This document shows, one piece after another, positions 1 through 8,804 of a stretch of 19,259 nt of DNA. The notes beneath the pieces are model-generated. The model searched no databases and was not told where the DNA came from. It saw nothing but the letters and a program-made list of their open reading frames with translations. The DNA comes from Zelonia costaricensis (Eukaryota; Euglenozoa; Kinetoplastea; Trypanosomatida; Trypanosomatidae). The stretch is taken from NCBI GenBank assembly GCA_030849075.1, contig JASAOO010003052.1, positions 1-19,259 on the forward strand. The letters are read 5' to 3'. The stretch's first letter is position 1. Each line of letters opens with the position of its first letter. Both the position numbers and the translations under genes were made by a program.

Positions 1-2
1 TC

Positions 3-38
3 GCTGGCATCGCGGCGCAGGTGTCGCGTTTGTTCTAG
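3..38 (+). CDS. possible C-terminal end of an upstream gene (partial)
   Basis: The first bases stay open in one frame and end in TAG at 36-38, giving the tail AGIAAQVSRLF. Codon choice (GCG, CAG, GTG, TCG, TTC) matches the GC-rich third positions of the real genes here. The sequence turns into pyrimidine-rich, non-coding-looking DNA soon afterwards, as expected for a 3' UTR. Only eleven codons are visible, so no function can be assigned. Another frame (from base 2) is also open across this stretch, so the call is tentative. Confidence 0.3.
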   Translation, partial: AGIAAQVSRLF

Positions 39-472
39 GGAGAGAGGCCGGGAAAGTATGTGTTGGCGGTGCGCTGTTAAACCTTGAAGAACTAAAGCGC
101 GAAACAACGGGGAGAGGCGATCACTGCAAGTATAGGGAGGAAGGTGGGTGGATAGGGAGAGAGAGAGAAATGGATAGCAGCGGCCCACTGACCAGTACGC
201 CCACACCTCCTCTCTGTCCGCTTCATCCCCTCGACCGTGTCCCTTCTCCTCCTCCTCCTCCGCCCCTCTCCTCGCCTCGCCCTCGGTGCTGAGTTTTTTT
301 TTTTGCTTGTTTTGTTGTTGTTGTTGCCGTTGTTGTTGTTGCCCGCCTCGCCTCTCCTCTCCTGCGCAGTGCCGGCGTGCTTGCTTTCCCCCTTCTCCTC
401 TCGCTTCTCTCTCCTCGTCCCCAGCACTTGCCGGCCCGCCTGCCCCCACCCACCCCACCCCACCCCCCCCCT

Positions 473-514
473 CACCGCACCGCACCGCACCGCACCCACC
501 GCACCGCACCGCAC
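473..514. repeat. short tandem repeat, ACCGC unit
   Basis: The 5-base unit ACCGC/CGCAC is repeated about eight times, interrupted once by an extra CCCA. It lies directly after a run of CACCC and poly-C. It is a simple microsatellite in non-coding DNA, and no function is evident. Confidence 0.8.
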
Positions 515-859
515 CACTGTCACTCTGTTCGTTCCCGGGGCCGCTGCGTCGCTGAGTTGTCGGTGTGCCGTCCCAAACACCCGTTGCCGCCCTCCCCTCC
601 CCCTCCCCCTCCCCCCTCTCTCTCTCTTTGAGTGCTGGTGGGTTTTTTTTTCACTGATGTCGTTGCGATTGCGTGTGTGCTGCCCGTGTGTGAAGCCGCG
701 GCAGCGTTCTTACGCTGCAGTCAAAGACGCGTAAGAAGGACGTCTAAATCCGTAGAGGAGTGTGCCGGCAAAGGAGGAACGAGTGGCGTGGAGCTCGACA
801 CGGCACGTGCTACCGTGCGTCTCCCCGCGAAGCGCCAACCACGTAAATCAGTTGCAAGC

Positions 860-894
860 GTGTGTCTGTGTGTGTGGGTGTGTGTGCTTGTATG
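860..894. repeat. TG-rich microsatellite
   Basis: An imperfect TG repeat with CTG, GGG and CTTG interruptions, in the spacer upstream of the PTGES2-like gene. It is of the same class as the TG tracts further right. Confidence 0.7.
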
Positions 895-1510
895 TCTGAC
901 TGTCTTTCGGTGTGCGTGTATCTCTGTCCGTCTTTGTGTCTGTGGATGGTTGAGAATGGCGGCTCTGCGGTACAGTCGTCTGTCTTTTCTCTCTTTCCCC
1001 CTCTTCCCCTTCCTACATTGCCTGATTGCGCTCCCCTCTCTCTTGTAACTCAGAAGCCGCATCGCTTACTACAGGTGCACCGCAGCCGAATTGTGTTGAC
1101 AGCGGGTGCACATCGACAAGCTGGAACCGTCCGCGCACGTCTGCCGACGGCTGCGCGTGGAAAGCTGCACTCTCTCCCTTCTCCTCTCGCCCCCCCCCCC
1201 TTCCCCTCCTGGCCTCTCGAGTGCGAAGAAGAACTCGTCTGCACGCTTTGGTCCAGCACTGTGTGGGTCGGTGACTGCCACTGCTCTCACGGCTACCTTG
1301 CTACTTCACTTCTCTCCCCGCTCTCTCTCGCCCTTTTCCTTGTCCTACCGTGGAAACGTTCACACATCAACACAACTCTCGTGTGCCTCACGGTGACGGC
1401 GGCAGTGCATTTCATCGCCCACTCCTCACCCACCAACTCTTTTCTTCACTTGCCTTCCCTCTCCCCTGAAGGCACATCCACGCGTGCGGTAGCGCCGCAT
1501 CGGCCACAAC

Positions 1511-1551
1511 CCCGCCCCACTACCCCCCCCTCTCCACTCTCTTCTCTCTAG
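1511..1551 (+). promoter_or_regulatory. predicted trans-splice acceptor for the PTGES2-like gene
   Basis: An almost uninterrupted C/T tract at about 1511-1549 runs straight into TAG, with AG at 1550-1551. No ATG occurs between this AG and the ATG at 1846, so splicing here would give a 5' UTR of about 295 nt whose first ATG is the annotated start. The assignment rests on the known trypanosomatid rule (pyrimidine tract, then first AG). Later AGs in 1552-1720 could also be used. Confidence 0.55.
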
Positions 1552-1845
1552 CGATCGAACTACTGTCGCTGCTCGTGCCGAGACTCCCACAAGCTCCTCC
1601 TTGACTGCACACAAGCTCAGCGAGAGCGGCACTCCACGACACGCACACCTGCGCAGACCCTTCACACCGACGCTCGACTTGGACGGGTCTGCCCAGCGTC
1701 TCTGCAGACCCAAGAGCAGAAAAAAAAAGGGAAAGGGTGAGTGGCTCCTTCACGGGTGCTACGACGAGAAGACACAAGCGGCGGCGAGTCTCGCAGTCCC
1801 GCGTACCTCCCCACCCACCCCCTTCCTTTCCCGTGCACACGCCCA

Positions 1846-3069
1846 ATGCGGTTTCTCACCAAGGTGGCGGCCGCCACGACCCTGGCCCTCGGTGGAGGGG
1901 CCGGCGCCGTGTGGTACTCGCAGCGCAGCACAGCGGCGGTGCCAGAGGTGAGGCAGCTCACGGCGAAGGATTTCAACGGGCTGCAGAATGCGGCCACGCT
2001 GAAGGCGGCCCTTACTCCATCGCACCTGCCGTGGGTGTACCACGCAAACAAGGACCGCTACGCCAATCTGCACGCCGTGGCCACGGAGCAGTCGACCTCG
2101 GCGTCACCGTCGCTATCGTCTCCTGACGCCGCAGCCACAGGGCGCAGCTACACCATCGCACCCGCAGACGTGAAGCTTGTCTTCTACCGCCTGCTGGGCT
2201 GCCCCTACTGCGCCAAGGTGGAGGCGGTGCTGCAGTACTACGACGTGCCGTACGCCGAGGTCTGGATCGACCCGATCAGCGGCCGAGGTCTGCCAGACCG
2301 TCGCTACCAGCTCGCCCCACAGCTATTCTTCACCCCGCTGCAGGCCACGCCGGCGAGCGAGTCGCCGCAGCCGCCTGCTGTACCGGACGCGGCGGCTGCC
2401 ACTGCCGCCGCCACCACCCGCGACGGCGTTTTTCTTGTCGACTCCGCCGAGATTGTCGCCCAGCTGGCCGTGCCGCTGAAGTTCACCGCCGACCTCGCGA
2501 ATCCCCGCGTGAGCGCAACGCGCGACTGGATCACGAACCACTTCCACGGCGCCTCCTTCGCCATCACCAACAACTCCGTCCGCGACGCCTATGCCACCTA
2601 CACGTATGTCACCCCTAGCTCGTACCAGAACATCTTCTCGCACGTCATCGGCAGCGTTGCCCTGGCGGCGCTGTCCCGCTTCAAGATCCAGCCGCGACTG
2701 ATCGCCAAGGTGGAGAAGGTCGGGGAGGAGAGCGGTGGCAACGACCACGGCGTGGTGCGAGGCGACTCCAACGGCGTCTGGATGCTCACCGACGAGTGGC
2801 GGACGTTCTTGGCCTCCACGATGCACTCTGCCTCAGCCGAGGAGTGGCTGCGCGCCGAGCTGCAGACCTTCCTGCAGCGCCGCCCCGATGGGAAGCTCTT
2901 CCACGGCGGCAGCCAGCCGGACCTGGCCGATGTCGAGATGTACGGGGTGTCGCGGGTCGTGAGCCAGCACCCGCGGCTCGGCACCATCGTGCACGAGGGC
3001 CCGTTCGGGGAGTGGCAATTTGCCATGCGCGAGAAGCTGAAGGCGAACTCGGGCGGCGTCTACGCCTGA
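1846..3069 (+). CDS. PTGES2-type glutaredoxin/GST-fold protein (microsomal prostaglandin E synthase 2 family), membrane-anchored
   Basis: A 407-aa protein. The ATG at 1846 is the first ATG after the likely splice acceptor; the frame is open further upstream but has no ATG there. Residues about 5-23 are hydrophobic and Ala/Gly-rich, fitting a signal anchor or organelle-targeting segment. A glutaredoxin-like domain starts near residue 108 and carries the redox motif CPYC (Cys119, Cys122), followed by the cis-proline segment QLAPQLFF. A Pro/Ala/Thr-rich insert (about 163-192) precedes the GST-like segment VFLVDSAEIV. A helical GST C-terminal domain follows, with the family-typical block FHGGSQPDLADVEMYGVSRVV shortened here to its core GGSQPDLAD. 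Human PTGES2 has the same order (anchor, CPxC thioredoxin fold, GST C-domain) at 377 aa. Family membership is secure. Prostaglandin synthesis, or another glutathione- or heme-linked redox role, is inference, because the physiological activity of this family is disputed. Confidence 0.9.
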   Translation: MRFLTKVAAATTLALGGGAGAVWYSQRSTAAVPEVRQLTAKDFNGLQNAATLKAALTPSHLPWVYHANKDRYANLHAVATEQSTSASPSLSSPDAAATGRSYTIAPADVKLVFYRLLGCPYCAKVEAVLQYYDVPYAEVWIDPISGRGLPDRRYQLAPQLFFTPLQATPASESPQPPAVPDAAAATAAATTRDGVFLVDSAEIVAQLAVPLKFTADLANPRVSATRDWITNHFHGASFAITNNSVRDAYATYTYVTPSSYQNIFSHVIGSVALAALSRFKIQPRLIAKVEKVGEESGGNDHGVVRGDSNGVWMLTDEWRTFLASTMHSASAEEWLRAELQTFLQRRPDGKLFHGGSQPDLADVEMYGVSRVVSQHPRLGTIVHEGPFGEWQFAMREKLKANSGGVYA

Positions 3070-4611
3070 TGCGTCAGACTACCGCAAGAGGGGAGAAGGA
3101 AAGCGACGACGAGGCGGAGAGGGACGCAAGCACAGCGCAACACCGCATCCTCGCCGCCGCCGCCGCCCCCCCCCCTCTCTCCGCTTCGTGTTTTGCGGAC
3201 TGTGTGCAGCCGCGACGTCTTGTGGTTGAGTGTCTTCGATCGAGCACGCGCTGGGGCTTTGCCAGTTGGTGGTCTGAGTAGCGTATCGACGTCATCACAA
3301 AAACGGTGCAGCAATGTCTTTTCTTCGCATTTTCCACGTATTGTCATGAAGCTGTAACCGCATCCTTCCCCCACCCCCATCCTACTCCCTTCCCTTTGTG
3401 GTGGTCTTCACTTGGGGCCTTGTGTTTGAGTATGTCCGTGTGTGTATGTGCGGGCGGTTGGGTTGGGGGGAGGTCGTTTCTTCTTCTTCTTGTGTCGGCA
3501 GGAGTTGAGCGTTAGACGGAGTGGAGGAGGCGGGGCTGCGAACTGCTGCAAATGGCATGCGTGCCGAAAGAAATCGCGACGCCGGTCCTTTTACGTGATC
3601 TCGTCAATGGTGGAAGAGGCGAAATGAGTGCGCCCTAGTCCATGCGAGGCTTTCCCTGCTTTCGTTCTCGTGGCATCAGTTTTCTTGGCCCCGCCCCGCC
3701 CCCTCCCTCCCCAACACACCACTGTGCCTTTCCCCACCTCCTTCGCCCACCCCCACCTCTAACGTCCCCCTCCTGTTGCTCCGCCCTTCCCTCTGTGAAA
3801 GGGACGCGAGTGTCAGCTGTACCCTGCGCGGCAAGGCGATCTTCATCCCCCCCCCCGCGCATCACCTCGATTCAACTAACGCCTCATCCTAACTGTCGCC
3901 TGCCGTGCGTATATGTGAAAAGCTGTGCAAGCTCGAAACGCGCGCGGGTATGAATGCCAGGATGTATGCCCGGCACCCCCCCCCTGCGGAAGGCTCGCTG
4001 CTCCCCGACCTGCCACAGCTGCTCGCCTGCATGGGGCAACTCCAAATGTGAATCCACACTCTCTCACATCGTCCCATTTCTCTTACTGCCTCGAATACTG
4101 GTCGAGTCAACGGCCCTCCCGCCTCCCTCACCACCACTCCACCGACCCCGCACACGAAGAAGAGCGTCGAGACTGAACATCTCTCACCCAAACTCCCTTT
4201 CCTTCCCCCCTCAACCCCCAATACGAACTCCTTCCTCCCTTCCCGACCCGCTCCGACTTACAGTCAAGGTCCTTCCCTTCGTTCCCTCAGCTCGTTATTC
4301 GGGTGATTCCAATTTTCATTCGCTGGTGTCTCGCCAACACGCCTTCCCTCCCTTTTCCTCTCGACACCTCAGCTCTTGTCCGGACCTCGGCCAATACACT
4401 CTCAACTCCGACAAACAGCTGCCCCTCTCAAGGCCACAAATAAGACGCGGACTCACCCACACCACCTTATACGCACTTACCTCAACCTTCGTAGCAACTA
4501 GAAGTAGGAGCAGGCAGGTCGATACACACAAACGCGCACGCCTACGCAACTCGCTCGCGCTCTCCCGCTCTTCCCCCTCGCACACCTCGTCATCCACAGG
4601 AGGCCATCGTG
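3070..4611. other. non-coding spacer between the PTGES2-like and trifunctional-enzyme genes
   Basis: About 1.5 kb without a supportable gene. It holds GC- and C-rich runs just after the stop, a T/TTC-rich stretch around 3476-3492, and increasingly pyrimidine-rich sequence from about 3650 onward. ORFs such as 3954-5081 are Pro/Ser/Arg-rich and run out of frame into the following gene, so they are shadows. The right half contains several pyrimidine tract plus AG combinations that can serve the next gene. Confidence 0.75.
4341..4372 (+). promoter_or_regulatory. predicted trans-splice acceptor for the trifunctional-enzyme gene
   Basis: A nearly pure pyrimidine tract at about 4341-4369 ends in CAG (AG at 4371-4372). 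Alternative AGs after good tracts are 4262-4263, 4289-4290 and 4598-4599; the last would leave only 12 nt of 5' UTR. No ATG occurs between 4263 and 4612, so all four choices give the same first ATG. Which acceptor is used cannot be decided from sequence. Confidence 0.45.
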
Positions 4612-7101
4612 ATGCGCCGCTTCGTCGTTGCCCGCTCCCTCTTCCCGAGCGTCGCCCTCGCGCGGCGTGCGGCGGCCAGCACGCCGGCGGCGGGCGCAGG
4701 CGCAGCAGCAGCAGCAGCAGCATCGACCACAGCAGCAGCCACAAGTACAAGCACCGCCGCCGCCACAGCAGCATCGGCGGCAGCCGCCGCAGGTGCCAAG
4801 GCCACCGCCGCCGCCTACGACTTCCCCAAAGATGTGCTGCGCCACCGGCTGTGGCAGACCCACCGGGCAGGGCGCCATGTCACTGTGTACGTCGACTCGG
4901 GCCGCATCGCGTGGATCGTCATGAACCGCGCGGAGTCGAGCGCCAACGCCCTGGGGGAAGAGTTCGTGACGGACATGAACACCGCTCTCGACATCGTGGA
5001 GTCGATTGTGGCGAAGGGCGAGGCGCAGTTTGCGATTCTGGCGAGCGCCAAGTCCACCTTCTGCGTCGGCGCGGACATTGACCAGATGTACACCATCACA
5101 GATCCCACGATTGCGGCACAGGTGCCCGCCATTGGCCACAAGCTCTTCAGCCGGATTGAGCAGGAGAAGTTTCCCGTCGTCGCGGCCATCAACGGCCTCG
5201 CCCTCGGCGGCGGCTTCGAGCTCTCCCTCGCCTGCCACCAGCGCCTCATGGCCTCGACGGCGAAGGTGGGCCTCCCGGAGTGCATGCTGGGCCTGCTGCC
5301 TGGCGGCGGTGGCACGGTGCGCACGCAGCGGCTGTGCGGGCTGACCAAGACGGTGCAGTGGATCATGACCTCGAAGCAGATCAAGCCGCGCGAGGCAAAG
5401 GCGGCCGGCGCCTGCGACGCCGTCATCCCCGCTGAGGACCGCTGGCAGGGCGAGCACCGCTTCTACGAGGGCGTGCGCAAGTGGGCTGGGCAGTACCTCT
5501 CCGACAAGCCGGCCCGCCCGTCCACGCGCAAGAGCATCGCCCTGATGGACCGCGTGCTGGAGAAGACGACATTCGGCCGCCGCAAGGTCGCCGACGAGGC
5601 CACGAAGCAGCTGAACAAGAAGACGAAGGGCAAGTACATTGCGCAGTACAAGGCACTCGAGTGCGTCATGTACTCGGCGACGCACTCGAACCAGCAGGGC
5701 TTCGACAAGGAGTGCCGCGGCTTTGCGGAGCTGCTGTGCAGCCCGGAGGCCAAGAACCAGATGTCGCTGTACTTCTTGCAGGAGGGCATGAAGAAGAGCG
5801 CGGACAAGACCGGCGTGCCCAAGGACAAGGTCATGGCCGTCAAGCGCGTCGGCGTGATCGGCGCCGGGGTGATGGGGTCTGGCATCGTGCACTACTTTGC
5901 TAAGAACGACATCCCGGTTGCGGTGAAGGACCTGAAGGAGGAGGCGGTGCAGCACGGCATCGCCAGCGTGCGCGGCGAGTTCGAGCAGGCGGTGCGCCGC
6001 AAGCGCATGGACGCGGCGCAGCTGGAGAAGAAGATGGCGCTCGTCACGGGCGGCACGACCGACGAGGTGTTCCGCAACGTTGACGTCATCGTTGAGGCCG
6101 CCGTCGAGGTGATGGACATCAAGAAAAAGGTGATCCAGCAGCTGGAGGCCGACGGCATCCTCAACTCCAAGAACCTCTTCGCCACCAACACGTCGTCGCT
6201 GAGCTTGACCGAGATGCAGTCGGTCGCCAAGTACCCGCAGAACATCGTCGGCATGCACTTCTTCAACCCTGTCTCCAAGATGCCGCTGGTGGAGGTGATC
6301 AAGGGCAAGTCCACCTCAGCCGAGGCTGCCGCCGCCATCTTCAACCTGGCGCTCAAGACCGGCAAGATGCCGATCATTGTGAACGACGGCCCTGGCTTTC
6401 TCGTCAACCGCATTCTCGGCGTCTACATGGCCGAGGCAGGGCGGCTGGCTATCGACGAGCACTGCCACCCCGCCAAGGTGGACGAGGCGATCTTGTCGTT
6501 TGGGATGCCGATGGGGCCCTTCCGCCTGCTGGACGAGGTCGGGCTCGACGTGGCCTGTCACGTGGGGCCGGTGCTGACGAACGGGCTGAAGAGTGACCGG
6601 TTCGCCGTGAGCGCGCCCATTGCGCATATGATGCGTGACGGCCACCTTGGGCGCAAGAACAACAAGGGCTTCTACCACTACTCCGACAAGGGCAAGGAGA
6701 CAGGGCTGAACAACGCCGCGCTGCAGCAGTGCCTCGGCGGCGAGCTGAGCGCGACCGTCTCGGAGACGGAGATTGTGGACCGCTGCGTGCTGCTCATGGT
6801 GAACGAGGCGACCCGCATCCTAGACGAGGGTATCGCCATGTCGCCAGAAGATGTCGACACCGGCATGGTGTGGGGCACCGGCTTCCCGCCGTACCGCGGC
6901 GGCCTCCTGCAGTACGCCGACCACCGCGGCATTGCCAACATCGTCACCGCGCTAGAGCAGCTGCAGCGCAAGACGAAGAAGGACTACTTTGCGCCGACGG
7001 AGTCACTCAAGAAGATGGCGGCGGAGGGCAAGCGCTTCTTCCCGAACCGGCCGTACGTGCCGTACCAGGAGCGCCACGGCTACCCCAAGGTGAACTACTA
7101 G
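4612..7101 (+). CDS. trifunctional enzyme alpha subunit-like: enoyl-CoA hydratase / 3-hydroxyacyl-CoA dehydrogenase, beta-oxidation
   Basis: An 829-aa protein catalysing the hydration and NAD-dependent oxidation steps of fatty acid beta-oxidation. The N-terminus (RRFVVARSLF, then RRAAAS) is Arg-rich and followed by an Ala/Thr/Ser-rich stretch to about residue 64, which fits a mitochondrial presequence. The crotonase domain (about 85-270) has the oxyanion-hole segments FCVGADI and GLALGGGFE. Its two expected glutamates are Glu203 and Glu223 (in LPECMLG). The dehydrogenase domain has the NAD-binding GAGVMG at 417-422, catalytic His549 (in GMHFFNP) and Glu561, spaced 12 apart as in 3-hydroxyacyl-CoA dehydrogenases. 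The C-terminal part includes GTGFPPYRGG. Human HADHA is 763 aa with the same order. The extreme C-terminus (VNY) is not a PTS1 signal, and no clear PTS2 is seen, so mitochondrion is favoured over glycosome. The thiolase (beta) partner is not in this window. Confidence 0.95.
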   Translation: MRRFVVARSLFPSVALARRAAASTPAAGAGAAAAAAASTTAAATSTSTAAATAASAAAAAGAKATAAAYDFPKDVLRHRLWQTHRAGRHVTVYVDSGRIAWIVMNRAESSANALGEEFVTDMNTALDIVESIVAKGEAQFAILASAKSTFCVGADIDQMYTITDPTIAAQVPAIGHKLFSRIEQEKFPVVAAINGLALGGGFELSLACHQRLMASTAKVGLPECMLGLLPGGGGTVRTQRLCGLTKTVQWIMTSKQIKPREAKAAGACDAVIPAEDRWQGEHRFYEGVRKWAGQYLSDKPARPSTRKSIALMDRVLEKTTFGRRKVADEATKQLNKKTKGKYIAQYKALECVMYSATHSNQQGFDKECRGFAELLCSPEAKNQMSLYFLQEGMKKSADKTGVPKDKVMAVKRVGVIGAGVMGSGIVHYFAKNDIPVAVKDLKEEAVQHGIASVRGEFEQAVRRKRMDAAQLEKKMALVTGGTTDEVFRNVDVIVEAAVEVMDIKKKVIQQLEADGILNSKNLFATNTSSLSLTEMQSVAKYPQNIVGMHFFNPVSKMPLVEVIKGKSTSAEAAAAIFNLALKTGKMPIIVNDGPGFLVNRILGVYMAEAGRLAIDEHCHPAKVDEAILSFGMPMGPFRLLDEVGLDVACHVGPVLTNGLKSDRFAVSAPIAHMMRDGHLGRKNNKGFYHYSDKGKETGLNNAALQQCLGGELSATVSETEIVDRCVLLMVNEATRILDEGIAMSPEDVDTGMVWGTGFPPYRGGLLQYADHRGIANIVTALEQLQRKTKKDYFAPTESLKKMAAEGKRFFPNRPYVPYQERHGYPKVNY
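4702..4722 (+). repeat. in-frame (GCA)7 repeat encoding polyalanine
   Basis: Seven perfect GCA triplets lie in frame near the start of the trifunctional-enzyme gene and encode Ala residues 31-37. They sit within a longer Ala/Thr/Ser-rich targeting region built from GCA, GCC and GCG codons. The length is likely to vary between strains by replication slippage without breaking the frame. Confidence 0.85.
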
Positions 7102-7863
7102 AAGCCGTTCCCTCTCCAGCTGAATCATCGTCGATCGTGTGAAGGATGGCGCACGGGAAGTGGAGGCGCCAGAGCGAGAAGGTGAAGGGTCGGAGTGCCG
7201 GGCCAGAGGTCACGTCTACCTGCACACAGGCGTTAGCCGGCGTCGCCTCTTCCTCCCTTGCGCCCGTTCGTCGACGAAGGAGTGCTACGGCGGGAGAGTC
7301 AGCAGCAGAACGCGAGCGAGGCGGGTGTGCCAGCGTCATTCAAAACCAAAACGCCAAAAAAAAAATGTGCCACTCGCTTGTCGCGTTGTTGCGGCTGCCT
7401 CCCCCCGTTGTCGCGTCTCTGTCTACCGTGAGCGCATCCGTGGGCTCTGTCCTCGTCCTCTCCGGACTTTTTGCGCCGTTTCGCTGCTTGTCAACCGCCC
7501 TTTTTGGCTTCCCTTTTTTAAAAAAAAAAGGCGGAGTCGGGGGGGGGCGTCTTTGTGTGGCCACGCCGGTGTTGTCGAGCGCGGTGGGCTCGCTGCAGCT
7601 GCTACCCGCTGCCTTCTGAGCCATTTGCGGCTGTGTGGCGGCTGCACGTACGCACGCCCCTCCCCCACCACCACCCCGATCGCCTCCCGCGGCGCCGCTC
7701 GTCTTGTCGTGTTTCCTCTTTTTTTTTTTGTAAGACTCTGTTGGGCTTCCTGTCACCACTGCGTTTTGACGAGGCCTCTCTCTCCCCCTCTTCTGCCTCC
7801 CTTTCCCACACCGAAAACGTTCTCGTCGCTTCGCCTTTCCTCAACAGCGTGGTATTCAGTCGT

Positions 7864-7881
7864 CACACACACACACACACA
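7864..7881. repeat. (CA)9 microsatellite
   Basis: Nine perfect CA units lie in the spacer after the trifunctional-enzyme gene. They are complementary in sense to the (TG)14 at 8281-8308. Confidence 0.9.
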
Positions 7882-8276
7882 AGTGCAAACACAAATGCAC
7901 AGTAGCACGCGCGCCCCGCCGCTTAGTACGCTCAGGTGAGCGCCACGCCTCTCCACCGTCTCTTTTCTTTTTCGACTTGGCTGGTTGTCGTGAGCTATTC
8001 TATCCTGTCTCCCGCCCCCCCCCCTCGTCCGTCGTGTCAGCACTCCCTTGCAGCACCGCTGCCTCCCCTCCCTCTCCCTTCGGCCCTTTCTTCTTTTGCC
8101 CTCTTCCGTCGTCATGTCTGCGGTGGAGCCTCCCCCCTTCCCTCCGCTGCCAAGGCTCTCTCGCTCCCTCCGCCTCCCTGGAGCGCCCCCCCCCCCACCC
8201 CCCGCTCAGCTCCTTCTCGTGGCTTCTCGACTGCTGCACGAAGTGCCGCCACGAGGGACGCGTACGTTTTTTCTTC

Positions 8277-8280
<4 letters not shown>

Positions 8281-8308
<28 letters not shown>
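8281..8308. repeat. (TG)14 microsatellite
   Basis: Fourteen uninterrupted TG units, followed by GGTCCC. Confidence 0.9.
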
Positions 8309-8311
<3 letters not shown>

Positions 8312-8580
8312 CCCAAAGAGAGACGGTCTGATAACGGGGGATCAATAAGCAGGCAACAGGCAGCAGCCTCACTTACTCTCCGTAGATGGGGATGTCGTGG
8401 ATGGTGGTGATGACGGCGATGGGCGTTCCGCCTCCACCACGAGCACTATCCATCCTTCCTCTCTTCTGCTGCATTCATTCACCTCTCCTCCTCCACTCCC
8501 TCCCACCCACCGCCTTCCCCGTTTCGAGCTCCGCCCTCGTAGGCACTCCTCCTTTTTTCTGTGTTTGCTTTCCCTTCGAC

Positions 8581-8592
8581 TCCCCCTTTCAG
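8581..8592 (+). promoter_or_regulatory. cryptic or orphan splice-acceptor-like site inside the long spacer
   Basis: A T/C-rich stretch from about 8548 ends in TCCCCCTTTC followed by AG at 8591-8592. It is as good as the acceptors proposed for the real genes, but no sensible ORF follows it. It may be unused, may contribute to polyadenylation of the upstream mRNA, or may process a non-coding RNA. Sequence alone cannot decide. Confidence 0.25.
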
Positions 8593-8685
8593 CGCTTCTT
8601 TGTTCTACCTCTCTTCTTTCTTTTTTGTGTGTGGCTTTACTTGCGAACGCACCTGCCTTGTCTTGATTCTCATTTCCTCAACCAA

Positions 8686-8717
8686 TCACACACACACACT
8701 CACACAGACACACACAA
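8686..8717. repeat. CA-rich microsatellite
   Basis: An imperfect CA repeat with T and G interruptions. It lies about 40 nt upstream of a long TG tract to which it is complementary. Confidence 0.85.
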
Positions 8718-8756
8718 ACCACTTTCTCCTCCCCTCCGCCCTCCCCCTTTCCCTAC

Positions 8757-8758
<2 letters not shown>

Positions 8759-8801
<43 letters not shown>

Positions 8802-8804
8802 TGT
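8759..8804. repeat. long TG microsatellite
   Basis: Eighteen GT units (8759-8794), then AT, then four more GT units. It forms a potential RNA hairpin with the CA-rich tract on its left. Confidence 0.9.

Larger units (their letters stand above)
39..1845. other. non-coding spacer (3' UTR of upstream gene, then 5' UTR of the PTGES2-like gene)
   Basis: No convincing gene is present. The ORFs here translate to long runs of Pro, Leu, Ser, Cys or Arg and merely reflect CT-rich DNA. The spacer contains a T11 run near 294-304, a TTG-rich stretch (about 309-340), a 5-bp tandem repeat (about 473-514), C-runs, a TG-rich stretch (about 860-894) and several pyrimidine tracts. The last strong tract ends in the AG at 1550-1551. 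Such composition is typical of Leishmania intergenic DNA, where pyrimidine tracts direct both trans-splicing and upstream polyadenylation. Confidence 0.75.

Noticed and set aside
473..514. tandem repeat considered as a CRISPR-like array
   Set aside because: The 5-bp units have no spacers. It is a simple microsatellite in a eukaryotic genome.
3954..5081. 375-aa plus-strand ORF running into the trifunctional-enzyme gene
   Set aside because: Its first two thirds are Ser/Pro-rich translated UTR, and the rest is the +1 shadow of the real coding frame.
4498..6258. 586-aa minus-strand ORF across the trifunctional-enzyme gene
   Set aside because: It lies fully antisense to a gene with intact catalytic motifs. 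Its composition is Leu/Arg/His/Val-rich, as expected from reading a GC-third-position gene backwards.
7139..7939. 266-aa plus-strand ORF just after the trifunctional-enzyme gene
   Set aside because: It starts only 37 nt after the stop codon, leaving no room for a normal acceptor. Its composition is mixed and it ends in translated CA repeats with no domain.
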